A DNA stretch of 64,000 bases, from assembly GCF_025154015.1 (NCBI RefSeq), contig NZ_JAOAMV010000002.1, positions 372,001 through 436,000 on the forward strand, written 5' to 3'. Below are positions 16,932 to 25,963 of the stretch, one piece after another. This DNA comes from Tsuneonella litorea. Lineage in GTDB: Bacteria > Pseudomonadota > Alphaproteobacteria > Sphingomonadales > Sphingomonadaceae. Made by a program: the position numbers and the translations under genes. Below the pieces are notes generated by a model, which was not told the origin of the DNA, made no database searches, and saw only the letters and a list, made by a program, of their open reading frames with translations. Numbering within the stretch: the stretch's first letter is position 1; every line of letters starts with the position of its first letter.

Positions 16932-17608
16932 AGCCGGAACGGGAACTGCCGGTACACGCGCGCGCCCTCCACGCCCGCCTCGGCCAGCAAGGGGGACCAC
17001 TCGCCGGGCCGATAGGACCGTGCTATGGACAAGTGTCCGTCGTGCCGCACGATCGGGTGCCAGCGCATCAGTCCCGCGAGCAGCGGCCAGCCGGCAAAGG
17101 CGAAGCCATGCCGGTGCAGGTCGTTGACCAGCCATCCCGCGGCAGCTTCGCGGTCCATGAAACGCAGGAAAGCCAACAACTCCTGCCGGCTCATGTGATG
17201 CGCGACGAGGCTCGAAATCACGCAGTCCCAGCCGGCCCCGGCGAGATCGGCATAGTCGCCGGTGCGGTAGTCGATCGCAAGCTCGCCTGGAGTCGCCGCG
17301 CGCGCCGCGGCCACGCTGCGCGGATTGAGGTCGACCCCCACCAGCTCGGCCTCGATACCCCGGCGCCGCGCCCAGTGCGCGATGGCGCGCAGCATGTCGC
17401 CGTCTCCGAAGCCGACATCGAGCAGGCGAAAACGGGACCGCCCGCCCACCGCGCGCCGGAGGAACGCCAGTGTCGGCCGCCGGGCAAGCGTAAGCGTGTT
17501 CACCCGCGCAAGATCGTGCAGCACCGCGGCATACGTCCGCGCGTCGAGCGCGGGATCGTCCATCAGCTCATCGGCAATGGCGCGGTCAGCCAGCATCGCG
17601 CCAGCCAA
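16910..17608 (-). CDS. SAM-dependent class I methyltransferase of the type III PKS cluster
   Basis: A 232-residue Rossmann methyltransferase. Motif I is FRLLDVGFGDGDMLRAI near residues 60-76, acidic motif II is ELVGVDLNP, and post-motif DCVISSLVAHHMS follows. It resembles Ubi/COQ-type O- or C-methyltransferases. It overlaps the PKS gene by 23 bases and the flavoprotein by 22 bases, so the three are translated as a unit. The likely substrate is the PKS-derived alkylresorcinol or pyrone. Confidence 0.82.
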   Translation of the reverse strand: MAGAMLADRAIADELMDDPALDARTYAAVLHDLARVNTLTLARRPTLAFLRRAVGGRSRFRLLDVGFGDGDMLRAIAHWARRRGIEAELVGVDLNPRSVAAARAATPGELAIDYRTGDYADLAGAGWDCVISSLVAHHMSRQELLAFLRFMDREAAAGWLVNDLHRHGFAFAGWPLLAGLMRWHPIVRHDGHLSIARSYRPGEWSPLLAEAGVEGARVYRQFPFRLCVEKLR

Positions 17609-18644
17609 AGCGGAAACCCTCCATCGCGAGGCCCGGCCCGAACGCCAGGGCGACCCCGCTTTCGGGCCGCCCGCGCAGGATGGCCTTGAGCGCGAACATC
17701 AGGGTCGACGAACTCATGTTGCCGCACATCCGCAGCACCTCGCGCGATTCGTCGAGCGCGGTGGGCGCAAGGCGAAGGCCCTTCTCGACCGCATCGAGGA
17801 TCGAGCGGCCTCCGGCGTGGACCGCCCACGCGGCGATGTCCTCCGGCGGCCAGCCGCCGGTGATCCGACGCTGCACAGCAGGGTCGGCAAGCGCGGCCGC
17901 GATGCGCCCGGGCACTTCCCCCGAAAGGCGCATATGGAAGCCGGTGTCGCCGATGCGCCAGGTGATCAGGTCCTCGCTGTCCGGCAGCGCGGCGGAGATC
18001 CCCTCACCGAGTGCCAGGCCGGGCTCGTTGCCTGTGACGATCGCGGCCGCAGCGCCGTCGCCGAACTGCGCTCCCATCAGGAGTGGTTCGAGATCCATCT
18101 CTTCCTGGTGGTGAAGGCTGGACAATTCGACCGTCACGACCAGTACCCGCGCATCGGGCTCGGAGCGGACGATGTGACGCGCGGTGCGCAGGGCGGTGAC
18201 GGCGGCATAGCAGCCCATGAAACCGACCAGGACGCGCTCGACGTCGTCGCCGAGGCCGAGCCTCCGCGCGATGACCTGGTCGATGCCCGGCGCGACGAAA
18301 CCGGTGCAGCTGGCGACGACGAGGTGGGTCGGTTTCCCCAGTTCCGGCAGGCCGGCGATCGCCCTGAGCGCCAGTTCGGGCGCCGCCTCGGCATAGATTG
18401 CCATGCGCGCCGCAGTGCTCGGCGCCTCGCCGCCGTAGAAGCCCACGCCTTCGTCGAGGCGCGCGTCCTCCGCATCGAGAATCGACCAGCGATGCTCGAT
18501 GCCCGACCGGTTCGCCATGCGTTCGAAGAGCTTCGCCTCGCGGCTCTCGCCAAGGCGCGAGAGCGCCCACCGGCGATAGTCCGGTTCGAAATCAAGGTCA
18601 GGGACCGCAGTTGCGATCGCGGATATGGCGGCCATGTCAGGCAA
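17586..18644 (-). CDS. Type III polyketide synthase
   Basis: Homodimeric chalcone-synthase-like enzyme that extends an acyl-CoA starter with malonyl-CoA units, probably to an alkylresorcinol or alkylpyrone. At 352 residues it has the Cys-His-Asn triad: Cys145 in GFMGCYAAV, His276 in WAVHAGG, Asn309 in CGNMSSST. The C-terminal GVALAFGPGLAMEGFRF is the GFGPG-loop region. It heads a three-gene operon with the methyltransferase and flavoprotein. Antibiotic or phenolic-lipid end product is unknown. Confidence 0.92.
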   Translation of the reverse strand: MPDMAAISAIATAVPDLDFEPDYRRWALSRLGESREAKLFERMANRSGIEHRWSILDAEDARLDEGVGFYGGEAPSTAARMAIYAEAAPELALRAIAGLPELGKPTHLVVASCTGFVAPGIDQVIARRLGLGDDVERVLVGFMGCYAAVTALRTARHIVRSEPDARVLVVTVELSSLHHQEEMDLEPLLMGAQFGDGAAAAIVTGNEPGLALGEGISAALPDSEDLITWRIGDTGFHMRLSGEVPGRIAAALADPAVQRRITGGWPPEDIAAWAVHAGGRSILDAVEKGLRLAPTALDESREVLRMCGNMSSSTLMFALKAILRGRPESGVALAFGPGLAMEGFRFGWRDAG

Positions 18645-18699
18645 TTCCCGTCGTCATCTGCAACCGAAACGATCCCCTCGCCGGTTTGCTCCCGGCAGG

Positions 18700-20760
18700 T
18701 TACCGCTCCGGCACGTTCGTGCGCAACTCGTCGAGCCAGACGTCCGCGACCGCGTCAGACGGGGCGCGCCAGTCGCCGCGCGGGCTGAGCGCGCCGCCCG
18801 CGCTTACCTTCGGCCCGTTCGGCATGGCGCTGCGCTTGAACTGGCTGAATGCGAAGAACCGGCGCAGGAAATTCTCCAGCCAGTGGCGGATCGTGGCAAG
18901 GTCGTATTCGTGCTTGGCGTCTTCGGGAAAGGCGAGCGGCCATCTTCCCCGGCTCGCGTCGCGCCAGGCGTGCCAGGCCAGAAACGCGACCTTCGACGGC
19001 TTCTGCCCCCAGCGGATCGTGTGGTGCAGGAAGAAGTCGTTGAGCTCGTAGGGGCCGATTATGCTCTGCGTGCTCTGGATTTCGCCGTCCTCGCCCGGCG
19101 GCACCAGTTCCGGGCTGATTTCCGTGCCCACGATGTCCTCGAGTACCGCGTCGGTCGCCGGATCGAACTGGTTGGTCCGAGCGGTCCAGCGGATGAGGTA
19201 CTGGATCAGCGTCTTGGGGACGCCGGAGTTGACGCCGTAGTGGCTCATCTGGTCGCCGACCCCGTAAGTGCACCAGCCAAGGGCGAGCTCCGAAAGATCG
19301 CCCGTGCCGATCACGAAGCCGCCGTGCTGGCCGGCAAGACGAAAGAGGTAGTCGGTCCTGAGGCCGGCCTGCACGTTCTCGAACGTCGTATCGTGGACCG
19401 GCTCGCCTTGCGCATAGGCATGGCCGATATCGCGCAGCATCCGCTCGGCGGCGGGCCGGATGTCGATCTCCTCACCCAGGACGCCGAGCGCGTCCATCAG
19501 TTTCCAGGCGTTCGACTTGGTCCCCTCGGACGTGCCGAAGCCGGGCATGGTGTAACCCCTGATCGTGGTCCGCGGCAGGTCCAGGCGGTCGCAGGCCTTG
19601 GCGGCGACGATCAGGGCGTGGGTGCTGTCGAGACCGCCCGACACGCCGATCACCAATGCTCTGGGCTTCGTCGTCTCGATCCGCCGCATCAGACCGTCGA
19701 CCTGGACGTTGAACGCCTCGAAGCAGTCCTCGTCGAGCTTGTCGGGGCGGTTGGGCACGAACGGAAAGCGCCGGATCGGGCGGGTGAGGCCAATGTCGGC
19801 AAACGCGGGCGCGTGGGCGAAGGGAATGACCCGGAAATGATCCTCGGGACGCCCTTCGTGTTCGGCGGCGTCGTTGAACGTCTGCATCCGCATCCGCTCG
19901 GACCGGATGCGGTCGCAATCGACATCGGCGATGCACAACTCGGGCCGCAGCGCGAAGCGTTCGCTCTCGGCGAGGAGGTCGCCCAGTTCGTAGATCATGC
20001 CCTGCCCGTCCCAGGCGAGGTCGGTCGTACTCTCGCCGTGGCCGGCGGCGGAATAGACATAGGCCGCGACCGCGCGGCTCGACTGCGACCGGCTGAGCAG
20101 GTGCCGCTCGTCGCTCTTGCCGATGGTGATGTTGGACGCCGACAGGTTGCACAGGATCGTCGCCCCCGCGAGCGCGGCGCGCGTCGAGGGCGGCAGCGGG
20201 GACCAGTAATCCTCGCAGATCTCGACCCCGACCCGGAAGCCCGGCAGGTCTTCGGCGGAAAAGATCAGGTCGGTGCCGAACGGAACCGAGGCGCCGTTCA
20301 CGCCGATCTCGAGCCCTTCGATCAGGCGGCCGTTGGCGAACCAGCGCTTCTCGTAGAACTCGCGGTAATTGGGCAGGTAGCTCTTGGGCACCGCGCCGAG
20401 CAAAAGCCCGCGGTGGATCGCGAGCGCGCAGTTGTAGAGCCTGCCGTTGTGCCGCAGCGGCGCCCCGATCAGGAGCAGCGGGTTGAGGTCGCGGCTCGCC
20501 GCGACGATGTCGCCCACCGCTGCCTCGACCGCGTCGATCATTGCGAGCTGGAGGTGCAGGTCGTCGATCGCGTACGAGGACAGGCACAGCTCGGGATAGA
20601 CCAGCAGGTCGACGTGGGCATCGTGCGCACGCCTTGCCTCGTCGAGGATCGCCGCGCGATTGAATGCCACGTCGGCAGTGCGGACCTGCGGCGTGCTCGC
20701 GGCGACCCGCACGAGCCCGTGCGCGTGGAGCGAATGAAAGCGTTTCGCTGTGTCGTTCAT
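18700..20760 (-). CDS. nadE: Glutamine-dependent NAD(+) synthetase
   Basis: Last step of NAD synthesis: nicotinate adenine dinucleotide, ATP and glutamine give NAD. The 686-residue product is the two-domain form: an N-terminal nitrilase-type glutaminase (Glu in VYPELCLSSYAID, Lys in GAVPKSYLPNYREFYEKRWF, Cys in VGVEICEDYW) and a C-terminal ATP-pyrophosphatase with GVSGGLDSTHALIV. The downstream PPGEDGEIQSTQSIIGPYELNDFFLHH region is typical of the long class. The ATG at 20760 overlaps the cinA stop (ATGA), so nicotinamide-nucleotide salvage and synthesis are coupled. Confidence 0.96.
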   Translation of the reverse strand: MNDTAKRFHSLHAHGLVRVAASTPQVRTADVAFNRAAILDEARRAHDAHVDLLVYPELCLSSYAIDDLHLQLAMIDAVEAAVGDIVAASRDLNPLLLIGAPLRHNGRLYNCALAIHRGLLLGAVPKSYLPNYREFYEKRWFANGRLIEGLEIGVNGASVPFGTDLIFSAEDLPGFRVGVEICEDYWSPLPPSTRAALAGATILCNLSASNITIGKSDERHLLSRSQSSRAVAAYVYSAAGHGESTTDLAWDGQGMIYELGDLLAESERFALRPELCIADVDCDRIRSERMRMQTFNDAAEHEGRPEDHFRVIPFAHAPAFADIGLTRPIRRFPFVPNRPDKLDEDCFEAFNVQVDGLMRRIETTKPRALVIGVSGGLDSTHALIVAAKACDRLDLPRTTIRGYTMPGFGTSEGTKSNAWKLMDALGVLGEEIDIRPAAERMLRDIGHAYAQGEPVHDTTFENVQAGLRTDYLFRLAGQHGGFVIGTGDLSELALGWCTYGVGDQMSHYGVNSGVPKTLIQYLIRWTARTNQFDPATDAVLEDIVGTEISPELVPPGEDGEIQSTQSIIGPYELNDFFLHHTIRWGQKPSKVAFLAWHAWRDASRGRWPLAFPEDAKHEYDLATIRHWLENFLRRFFAFSQFKRSAMPNGPKVSAGGALSPRGDWRAPSDAVADVWLDELRTNVPER

Positions 20761-21284
20761 CTGTGAAGCGCGTCTTCCATCATCGCGAGCGCGACTTCAA
20801 GCGCGGCGATCCGCACGCCGGCGCGGCCAACGGCGCCGAAGTGCTCCTCGCGGTGCGCACAGCCACCCGCGCGGGTGGCGCAGGCGAAGTGAACCAGGCC
20901 CTCTTCATCGCCCGGTGCGCCGGGTCCGGCGAAGCCTGTCACCGACAGCGCCACATCCGCATCGGAACGGGCGATCGCCCCTTCGGCCATCGCACGCGCC
21001 ACGTCCTCGCTGACCGCGCCGACTCGATCGATCGCGTTCGGATCGACGCCCAGCAGATCGCATTTCGATTCTTCGGCATAGGTCACGAAGCCCCGGTCGA
21101 AGACGTGACCGCGTCCCCCCACGTCGGTCAGCAGAGCCGCCAGTAGTCCGCCGGTACAGCTTTCGGCAGTGGCGAGTGACAGCTTCCTCTCGTGCGCGAG
21201 ATCGAGAACGCGATGCGCCTGCCGCTGCAAGGCATCGGGCAAGGCGCCGTCGAGCGTTTCGGCCTTGTCGTCTCCATCGGTCAT
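20757..21284 (-). CDS. CinA-family nicotinamide-nucleotide amidase (PncC-type)
   Basis: A 175-residue single-domain CinA C-terminal protein. The family signature ATAESCTGGLLAALLTDV is near residues 38-55, and SVTGFAGPGAPGDEEGLVHF follows. PncC-type enzymes deamidate NMN to NaMN in pyridine-nucleotide recycling. That fits the ATGA-coupled NAD synthetase immediately downstream. Confidence 0.9.
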   Translation of the reverse strand: MTDGDDKAETLDGALPDALQRQAHRVLDLAHERKLSLATAESCTGGLLAALLTDVGGRGHVFDRGFVTYAEESKCDLLGVDPNAIDRVGAVSEDVARAMAEGAIARSDADVALSVTGFAGPGAPGDEEGLVHFACATRAGGCAHREEHFGAVGRAGVRIAALEVALAMMEDALHR

Positions 21285-21329
21285 GCCTGGCTCAACACCC
21301 GCTCCGCCGCAGCGTTCCGCCTCGTCCTT

Positions 21330-22343
21330 TCAGGCGGCTGCAAGCAACTCGTGCGCCTTTGGTGAATCCTCGAGGAGGTCGATCAATGCGCGTTCCGCGC
21401 GGTCCAGCCAGCGGGTCGCGCGTGGCATCTTCAGCCCATCGCGCCACGTCTTCTGGCGATCGACCAGCGCGATGACCGCCGGATGGACGTAGCTCTTGCG
21501 GGTCACGGCGGGCGTGTTGCCAAGATGCGCAGCGACGTCTTCCAGCATTGCCTTGAGGGTCAGCTGCCCGTCGGCCTCGGCCAGGATTTTGAGGGCGAGC
21601 ACGCTCGCGTGCCAGGTGCGGAAGCTCTTGGCGGTGAAATGGTCGCCCATGGTTTCGCAGAGGTATTCGTTGACGTCGGCCGAGTCGACCGAGTGAACGT
21701 CTCCATCCTCGTCCGTGTACTGGAACAGGCGTTGGCCCGGCAGGTCCTGCATCGCACGCACCACCCGGCTGAGCGTGCGGTCGGACAGCACGACATCGCG
21801 TTCCACGCCGCTCTTGCCCTTGAACTTGAGGCGGATCCTCTGTCCCTTCACCTCTACGTGGTGCTGCCGGAGCGTCGTCGCCCCGAAGCTCTTGTTCGAC
21901 CTGGCATAGGCATCGTTGCCGATCCGGATTGCGCCGAGATCGAGCAACCGGATCACGCTCGCGATGGCGCGCTCGCGGGTCAGCGACCGCACCGCCAGGT
22001 CGCCTTTCACGCGCTTGCGAACCAGCGGCAGGAGCCGGCCGAATGCCGCGCACCCGTCGAACTTCTCGCTTTCGCGGGCGGTGCGGAAATCGGGGTGATA
22101 GCGGTACTGCTTGCGGCCCTTCGCATCGACGCCGGTCGCCAGGATATGCCCGTTGGGCGCAGGGCAGAACCAGGCGTCGGTATAGGCCGGCGGCAGCGCG
22201 ACGCGATTGAGGCGATCGCGCTCGTCGGGATCGGTGATCAGTTCGCCCTTGGGATCGTAATAGGCCCAGCCGCGGCCGCTGCGCTTGCGGGTGATGCCCG
22301 GCATGTCGTCATCGACGTACATGAGCTTGGATTGAGCGACCAT
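21330..22343 (-). CDS. DNA topoisomerase IB (poxvirus/eukaryotic-type)
   Basis: Relaxes supercoils by a transient 3'-phosphotyrosyl bond. From ATG 22343 the protein is 337 residues. It has the N-terminal DNA-binding part (GRGWAYYDPKGELITD, RVALPPAYTDAWFCP), LDLGAIRIGNDAYARSNKSFG, the catalytic Arg region and the KTWRDGL tail, and the nucleophile in TRKSYVHP (Tyr285). Upstream residues from a 22430 start would reach the yghU promoter and look unlikely. It is divergent from yghU with 85 bases between starts. Confidence 0.9.
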   Translation of the reverse strand: MVAQSKLMYVDDDMPGITRKRSGRGWAYYDPKGELITDPDERDRLNRVALPPAYTDAWFCPAPNGHILATGVDAKGRKQYRYHPDFRTARESEKFDGCAAFGRLLPLVRKRVKGDLAVRSLTRERAIASVIRLLDLGAIRIGNDAYARSNKSFGATTLRQHHVEVKGQRIRLKFKGKSGVERDVVLSDRTLSRVVRAMQDLPGQRLFQYTDEDGDVHSVDSADVNEYLCETMGDHFTAKSFRTWHASVLALKILAEADGQLTLKAMLEDVAAHLGNTPAVTRKSYVHPAVIALVDRQKTWRDGLKMPRATRWLDRAERALIDLLEDSPKAHELLAAA

Positions 22344-22428
22344 GACACGCGCAACGGCGGGCTGCGCCTTGCGGTTCCGCCGGGGCGCGACCATGTCGTT
22401 CGAAACCGCAACACGGAGCGCACCGAGC

Positions 22429-23307
22429 ATGACGGATATTGCCTATACGCCGCCGAAGGTCTGGACGCACGACAAGGAGAACGGCGGGCGCTTCGCGAGC
22501 ATCAACCGTCCCACCGCCGGCGCGCGGCACGACAAGGACCTGCCGGTCGGCGATCATCCCTTCCAGCTCTATTCGCTCGGCACGCCGAACGGGCAGAAGG
22601 TGACGATCATGTTCGAGGAGCTGCTCTCGGCCGGACACGACGCCGAATACGATGCCTGGCTGATCAACATCGGCGAAGGCGACCAGTTTTCCAGCGGCTT
22701 CACCGCGCTCAATCCCAACGGCAAGATACCGGCGCTCGAAGACCGCAGCGGCGACGAGCCCTTTCGCGTGTTCGAAAGCGGCGCGATCCTGCTTCACCTG
22801 GCCGAAAAGTTCGACTTCCTGCTTCCCCGCGCGAACCCGGCGCGCGCCGAGGTGCTGAGCTGGCTGATGTGGCAGATGGGCACCGCGCCCTTCATCGGCG
22901 GCGGGTTCGGCCATTTCTACGCCTATGCCCCGGAAAAGTTCGAATACCCGATCGACCGCTACGCGATGGAAACGAAGCGCATCCTGTCGGTCGCCGACTT
23001 GCGCCTCGGCGAGACCGAATACCTTGCCGGGAACGAATACTCGATCGCCGACGTGGCCTGTTACGGCTGGTTCGGCGCGCTCGTCCGCGGCGATGCCTAC
23101 AACGATGCGGCGACGTTCCTCTCGGTCCATGAATACGCCAATCTCGCGCGGTGGGTGCGGACGCTCGAGGCAAGACCGGCGGTGCGCCGGGGGCGCATCG
23201 TCAATACAACCAACATGAAGGAGCGCCATTCGCCCGCCGATTTCGAGCGGATCGAAAAACCGGAACTGCTCGAACGCGTGCCCTGGAAGTCGCTCGAAAA
23301 CGCCTAG
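22429..23307 (+). CDS. yghU: Glutathione-dependent disulfide-bond oxidoreductase, YghU type
   Basis: A 292-residue Nu-class glutathione transferase. It begins TDIAYTPPKVWTHDKENGGRF, then INRPTAGARHDKDLPVG and the thioredoxin-like domain (HPFQLYSLGTPNGQKVTIMFEEL). FESGAILLHLAEKFDFLLP is the GSH-binding Glu-Ser motif, and the all-helical C-terminal domain contains QMGTAPFIGGGFGHF. YghU has disulfide-bond reductase and peroxidase activity in E. coli. The start at 22429 matches the family N-terminus. Confidence 0.92.
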   Translation: MTDIAYTPPKVWTHDKENGGRFASINRPTAGARHDKDLPVGDHPFQLYSLGTPNGQKVTIMFEELLSAGHDAEYDAWLINIGEGDQFSSGFTALNPNGKIPALEDRSGDEPFRVFESGAILLHLAEKFDFLLPRANPARAEVLSWLMWQMGTAPFIGGGFGHFYAYAPEKFEYPIDRYAMETKRILSVADLRLGETEYLAGNEYSIADVACYGWFGALVRGDAYNDAATFLSVHEYANLARWVRTLEARPAVRRGRIVNTTNMKERHSPADFERIEKPELLERVPWKSLENA

Positions 23308-23319
23308 CGGGACCGACCG

Positions 23320-23691
23320 TCAGCCTGGCGGTTCCGCCTCTGTGCGGCGCAGGGTGAGGACATAGGCGGCGAGCTCGTCGATTTGCTCGGCCGGAATCTC
23401 GAAATACATTTCTTCCGGGTAGTTGCGGTGGTCGCGCATCCACTGCGCGAGCATTGCCGAAGTCAGTCCGGGCGTGTTGGCGATCGCGGAGAAGCTGGGC
23501 GCCTGCGGCACGGGTGATGTTTCGCCATAGCCGACCGAATGGCAATCGGAACACCGGTTCACCGCCAGCTTGTATCCGCGGGCTTCGAGCGATCCGGGAT
23601 CGGACAGCCCGCCGGCGTCGGCGAAACGGGGCGCCACCGACTGGCAACCGGCCAGAAAAGCGCAGGCGGCGATGGCGAAAAACGTCCTCAT
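23320..23691 (-). CDS. Small c-type cytochrome lipoprotein
   Basis: A 123-residue monohaem cytochrome c. It has a signal peptide with lipobox (IAACAFLAGC), one CSDCH haem-binding motif near residue 50, and a distal methionine probably in YPEEMYF. The C-terminal helix IDELAAYVLTLRR is class I cytochrome-like. It is predicted to be anchored in the periplasm as a diffusible or tethered electron carrier. It lies just outside attL of the integrated element. ATG 23691 gives the clean signal peptide. Confidence 0.85.
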   Translation of the reverse strand: MRTFFAIAACAFLAGCQSVAPRFADAGGLSDPGSLEARGYKLAVNRCSDCHSVGYGETSPVPQAPSFSAIANTPGLTSAMLAQWMRDHRNYPEEMYFEIPAEQIDELAAYVLTLRRTEAEPPG

Positions 23692-23747
23692 GCCCGCCAG
23701 GCTAGGCAGGGGCCGCGAAGCAGACAATGACCTGGATCAAACGTACT

Positions 23748-23763
23748 GGCTGGGGCGGCAGGA
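23748..23763. repeat. attL core, copy of the tRNA-Gln 3' end
   Basis: GGCTGGGGCGGCAGGA is identical to 31431-31446. Homology to the tRNA stops after 16 bases. Confidence 0.88.
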
Positions 23764-23826
23764 GATTCTGACCCGACCACAAAAAACGGGAGAACTCTGG
23801 GATTTCCTTGCTTTTCAAGCGTCTCC

Positions 23827-23860
23827 GGCCCACAGACCGGGCCCACAAAGGTGGCCCACA
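23827..23860 (+). promoter_or_regulatory. Integrase arm-type sites, left end (three copies)
   Basis: GGCCCACA occurs at 23827, 23840 and 23853, exactly 13 bases apart. The same octamer occurs twice at 13-base spacing near attR. Regular spacing at both element ends is typical of sites bound by the integrase N-terminal domain. The third copy lies just before the integrase start. Confidence 0.65.
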
Positions 23861-23874
23861 GGAGATTCTCAGAC

Positions 23875-25320
23875 GTGCCTGCACTGCAACGGCGACACAA
23901 CAAGTGGCGCGCAAAGATCCGCGTACCTGAGCGGCTGCAAGCTGACCACGGCGGCCGGAAGTTTCTCCAGAAGACGCTAGAGGCCCTCGACCGCCCCTCG
24001 GCGCGCCTCGAGGCCGCCGCATGGGAGCTGAAGATCAAGACGGAGTGGGCAGCGAAGAGCGATGCCCCCCAAGCCCGCTCGGCTCTCCGCGAGCTGTACC
24101 GGCAAATCCAAGCCGAGGCAGAGGCCGGAGTCTTCATCCTCGAAGACGACCCGCACTCCTACGATGCCGTCACGGCTGGCATAGGATACGAGCTGGAGAA
24201 GATCGAAGAGCGGCACGGGCGCGGGGAGCTTCCCGAGGCTGAGCGGGTCAGGGTAATGGCCCTGCAGGACGCGGCAGCTGCCCGAATGGGCCGCGTAGTT
24301 CCACCCCGCAAGGAACTTGAGCCGACCTTCCGCGAGCTTGCAGACGAGTACCTCAAGCTCTGGAAGACGCAGCACGAACTCAAGGAGACGAACACCGAGC
24401 AGCAAAAGGTCGCCACCTTCGACCTCTTCGGGGGCTACTGGGGTTCCCGTCCGATCCGTGAGGTTCGCAAGAAGGATGCGGCCGAGTTCCTCGACGCCCT
24501 TCGTCAGATGAACCCGATGTGGGGCAAGTCTCCCAAGGCCAGGAGCATGAGCTGGCCTGAGTTGCAGGAGAACTTTGGCGGCCAAGCCAAGGGGATGTCG
24601 GATGCGACGATCAACCGCCACGCTGCGACCCTCAAGTCCTACTGGGCATGGGCGCAGGAGCGGGACTACTGCGAGGGGAACAACCCGTTCAGCGGATTTC
24701 ACAAGCGCCTCAAGGAAGGCCGAAACGTCAAAGGCTACCTCGCTTGGGAGCCCCACGAACTGGAGCAGCTCTTCAACCCGCCGCCAAAGCGCCGCGACGT
24801 CACCGAGGTGATGCTTGTTGCGATGTACTCCGGGATGCGGCTGGACGAGATTGCCTCCCTGACGCGAGGCCAGATTAGGACCGAGGCCGGGGTCACCTAC
24901 GCGAACGTGGTCGACGCAAAGACAGCCGCTGGCGAACGAAGGGTGCCGATACACCCCGAGCTGAGCTGGCTCGCCAAGCGGGCCGAAGGTGACCCTGCAG
25001 AGCGCATCTGGCCCCGCTTCAACTGCGAGGGTCCGGGCAAGAAGGCCGGAGCAGATGCTGGCAAGGAGTTCTCCCGATTCAAGCTGGCCCGGGGCTTCGC
25101 AAGCCGACGCAAGGCGTTTCACTCCTTCCGCAAGAACTTCGTTGGACAGCTGGAGGAGGCCGGGGTGCCGCAAAGCGATGCGGCGCACGTAGTGGGCCAT
25201 GAGGTCGGCTTCACGTACCGCACCTACAACCCGAACGGCCTGTCCCTGCAAAGGCTGGCGGATATCGTCGCACTGATCAGATACCCGGGCTTGTCATTGC
25301 CGAACCCCGGGGACGCGTGA
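23875..25320 (+). CDS. Tyrosine integrase of the tRNA-Gln element
   Basis: A 481-residue tyrosine recombinase catalysing integration and excision at tRNA-Gln. It has an N-terminal arm-binding/DUF-like region, a SAM-like core-binding domain around residues 140-270, and a catalytic domain with Arg322 (MYSGMRLDEI), His416-Ser-Phe-Arg419, His442 (VVGHEVG) and nucleophile Tyr451 nine residues later. I prefer GTG 23875 because AGGAGA lies nine bases upstream. A GTG at 23851 lies inside the arm-type repeats. The gene reads inward from attL. Confidence 0.92.
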   Translation: MPALQRRHNKWRAKIRVPERLQADHGGRKFLQKTLEALDRPSARLEAAAWELKIKTEWAAKSDAPQARSALRELYRQIQAEAEAGVFILEDDPHSYDAVTAGIGYELEKIEERHGRGELPEAERVRVMALQDAAAARMGRVVPPRKELEPTFRELADEYLKLWKTQHELKETNTEQQKVATFDLFGGYWGSRPIREVRKKDAAEFLDALRQMNPMWGKSPKARSMSWPELQENFGGQAKGMSDATINRHAATLKSYWAWAQERDYCEGNNPFSGFHKRLKEGRNVKGYLAWEPHELEQLFNPPPKRRDVTEVMLVAMYSGMRLDEIASLTRGQIRTEAGVTYANVVDAKTAAGERRVPIHPELSWLAKRAEGDPAERIWPRFNCEGPGKKAGADAGKEFSRFKLARGFASRRKAFHSFRKNFVGQLEEAGVPQSDAAHVVGHEVGFTYRTYNPNGLSLQRLADIVALIRYPGLSLPNPGDA

Positions 25321-25519
25321 AGCTGAGAAGCCCGACTGTGGCGCCCTAACACTGCCAAATCGAGCCCAAGAGCGCCGAAACGGGCCCGCGCCTATTCCCA
25401 GTACCCTAGCGTCCACCGAGGCCATCCTTTGGCGCGGTTTGGTGGGTTTACACGACATCGGAGTGGCAGCGCACTGCAGCGACCCCTTCGCCACGGAAAA
25501 CAGGCGTGATTTCAGAGAG

Positions 25520-25963
25520 ATGGAATTAACCCGCACCCTCGGGGGTGTGCCTCTATTGGTTAGGCGGGGGCCAGCGAGCACGTGCCGTGCCGAATTAACC
25601 CGCACCATTGGTGGCTCTTCCATTTCCTCTGCAGAACGACATGACACCTTCACCTTCGCGGGGCAGCAGCTTCGCACCATCGACATTGACGGAACACCTT
25701 GGTTCTGCGGCGGCGACGTCCTCACCATCCTACTCGGCTCGGCATCGGGGAAGGGGAGCGCGTACGACAAGCTCTTCCCTCGCGACGTACGCAAGGTTGA
25801 TCGGATCGCACTAGGAATGAAGCCGGGGCGTCCAGTGAACGTCGTCAACGAGAGCGGTCTCTACAAGCTCATCATGCGCTCGGACAAACCCGAGGCCCGC
25901 GCCTTTCAGGATTGGGTGACCCGCGAGGTTCTCCCGGCGATCCGGCGCACTGGCGGCAAATAA
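25520..25963 (+). CDS. Bro-N (antirepressor-like) domain protein
   Basis: From the ATG at 25520 the product is 147 residues. A Bro-N domain covers about residues 45-145: FTFAGQQLRTIDIDGTPWFCGGDVLTILL, KLFPRDVRKVDRIALGMKPGRPVNVVNESGLYKLIMRSDKPEARAFQDWVTREVLPAIRRTGGK. Bro-N proteins are DNA-binding phage antirepressors. The normal N-terminus is unclear: residues 2-8 and 31-37 (ELTRTLG, ELTRTIG) are translations of two copies of the dispersed repeat, and the TAA stop lies in a third. No clean ribosome-binding site is visible, so the 5' end may have been rebuilt by repeat insertion. Confidence 0.7.
   Translation: MELTRTLGGVPLLVRRGPASTCRAELTRTIGGSSISSAERHDTFTFAGQQLRTIDIDGTPWFCGGDVLTILLGSASGKGSAYDKLFPRDVRKVDRIALGMKPGRPVNVVNESGLYKLIMRSDKPEARAFQDWVTREVLPAIRRTGGK
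25522..25621 (+). repeat. Dispersed hairpin repeat, copies 1 and 2
   Basis: Copy 1 (25522-25559) and copy 2 (25591-25621) both begin GAATTAACCCGCACC. Copy 1 continues CTCGGGGGTGTGCCTCTATTGG, interrupted here only by quoting; copy 2 is shorter and diverges after CATTGGTGGC. They lie 69 bases apart, at the 5' end of the Bro-N frame. Confidence 0.7.

Noticed and set aside
18625-20766. 713-residue frame opposite NAD synthetase
   Set aside because: Antisense to a fully supported nadE with intact catalytic motifs; no domain resemblance in the antisense product.
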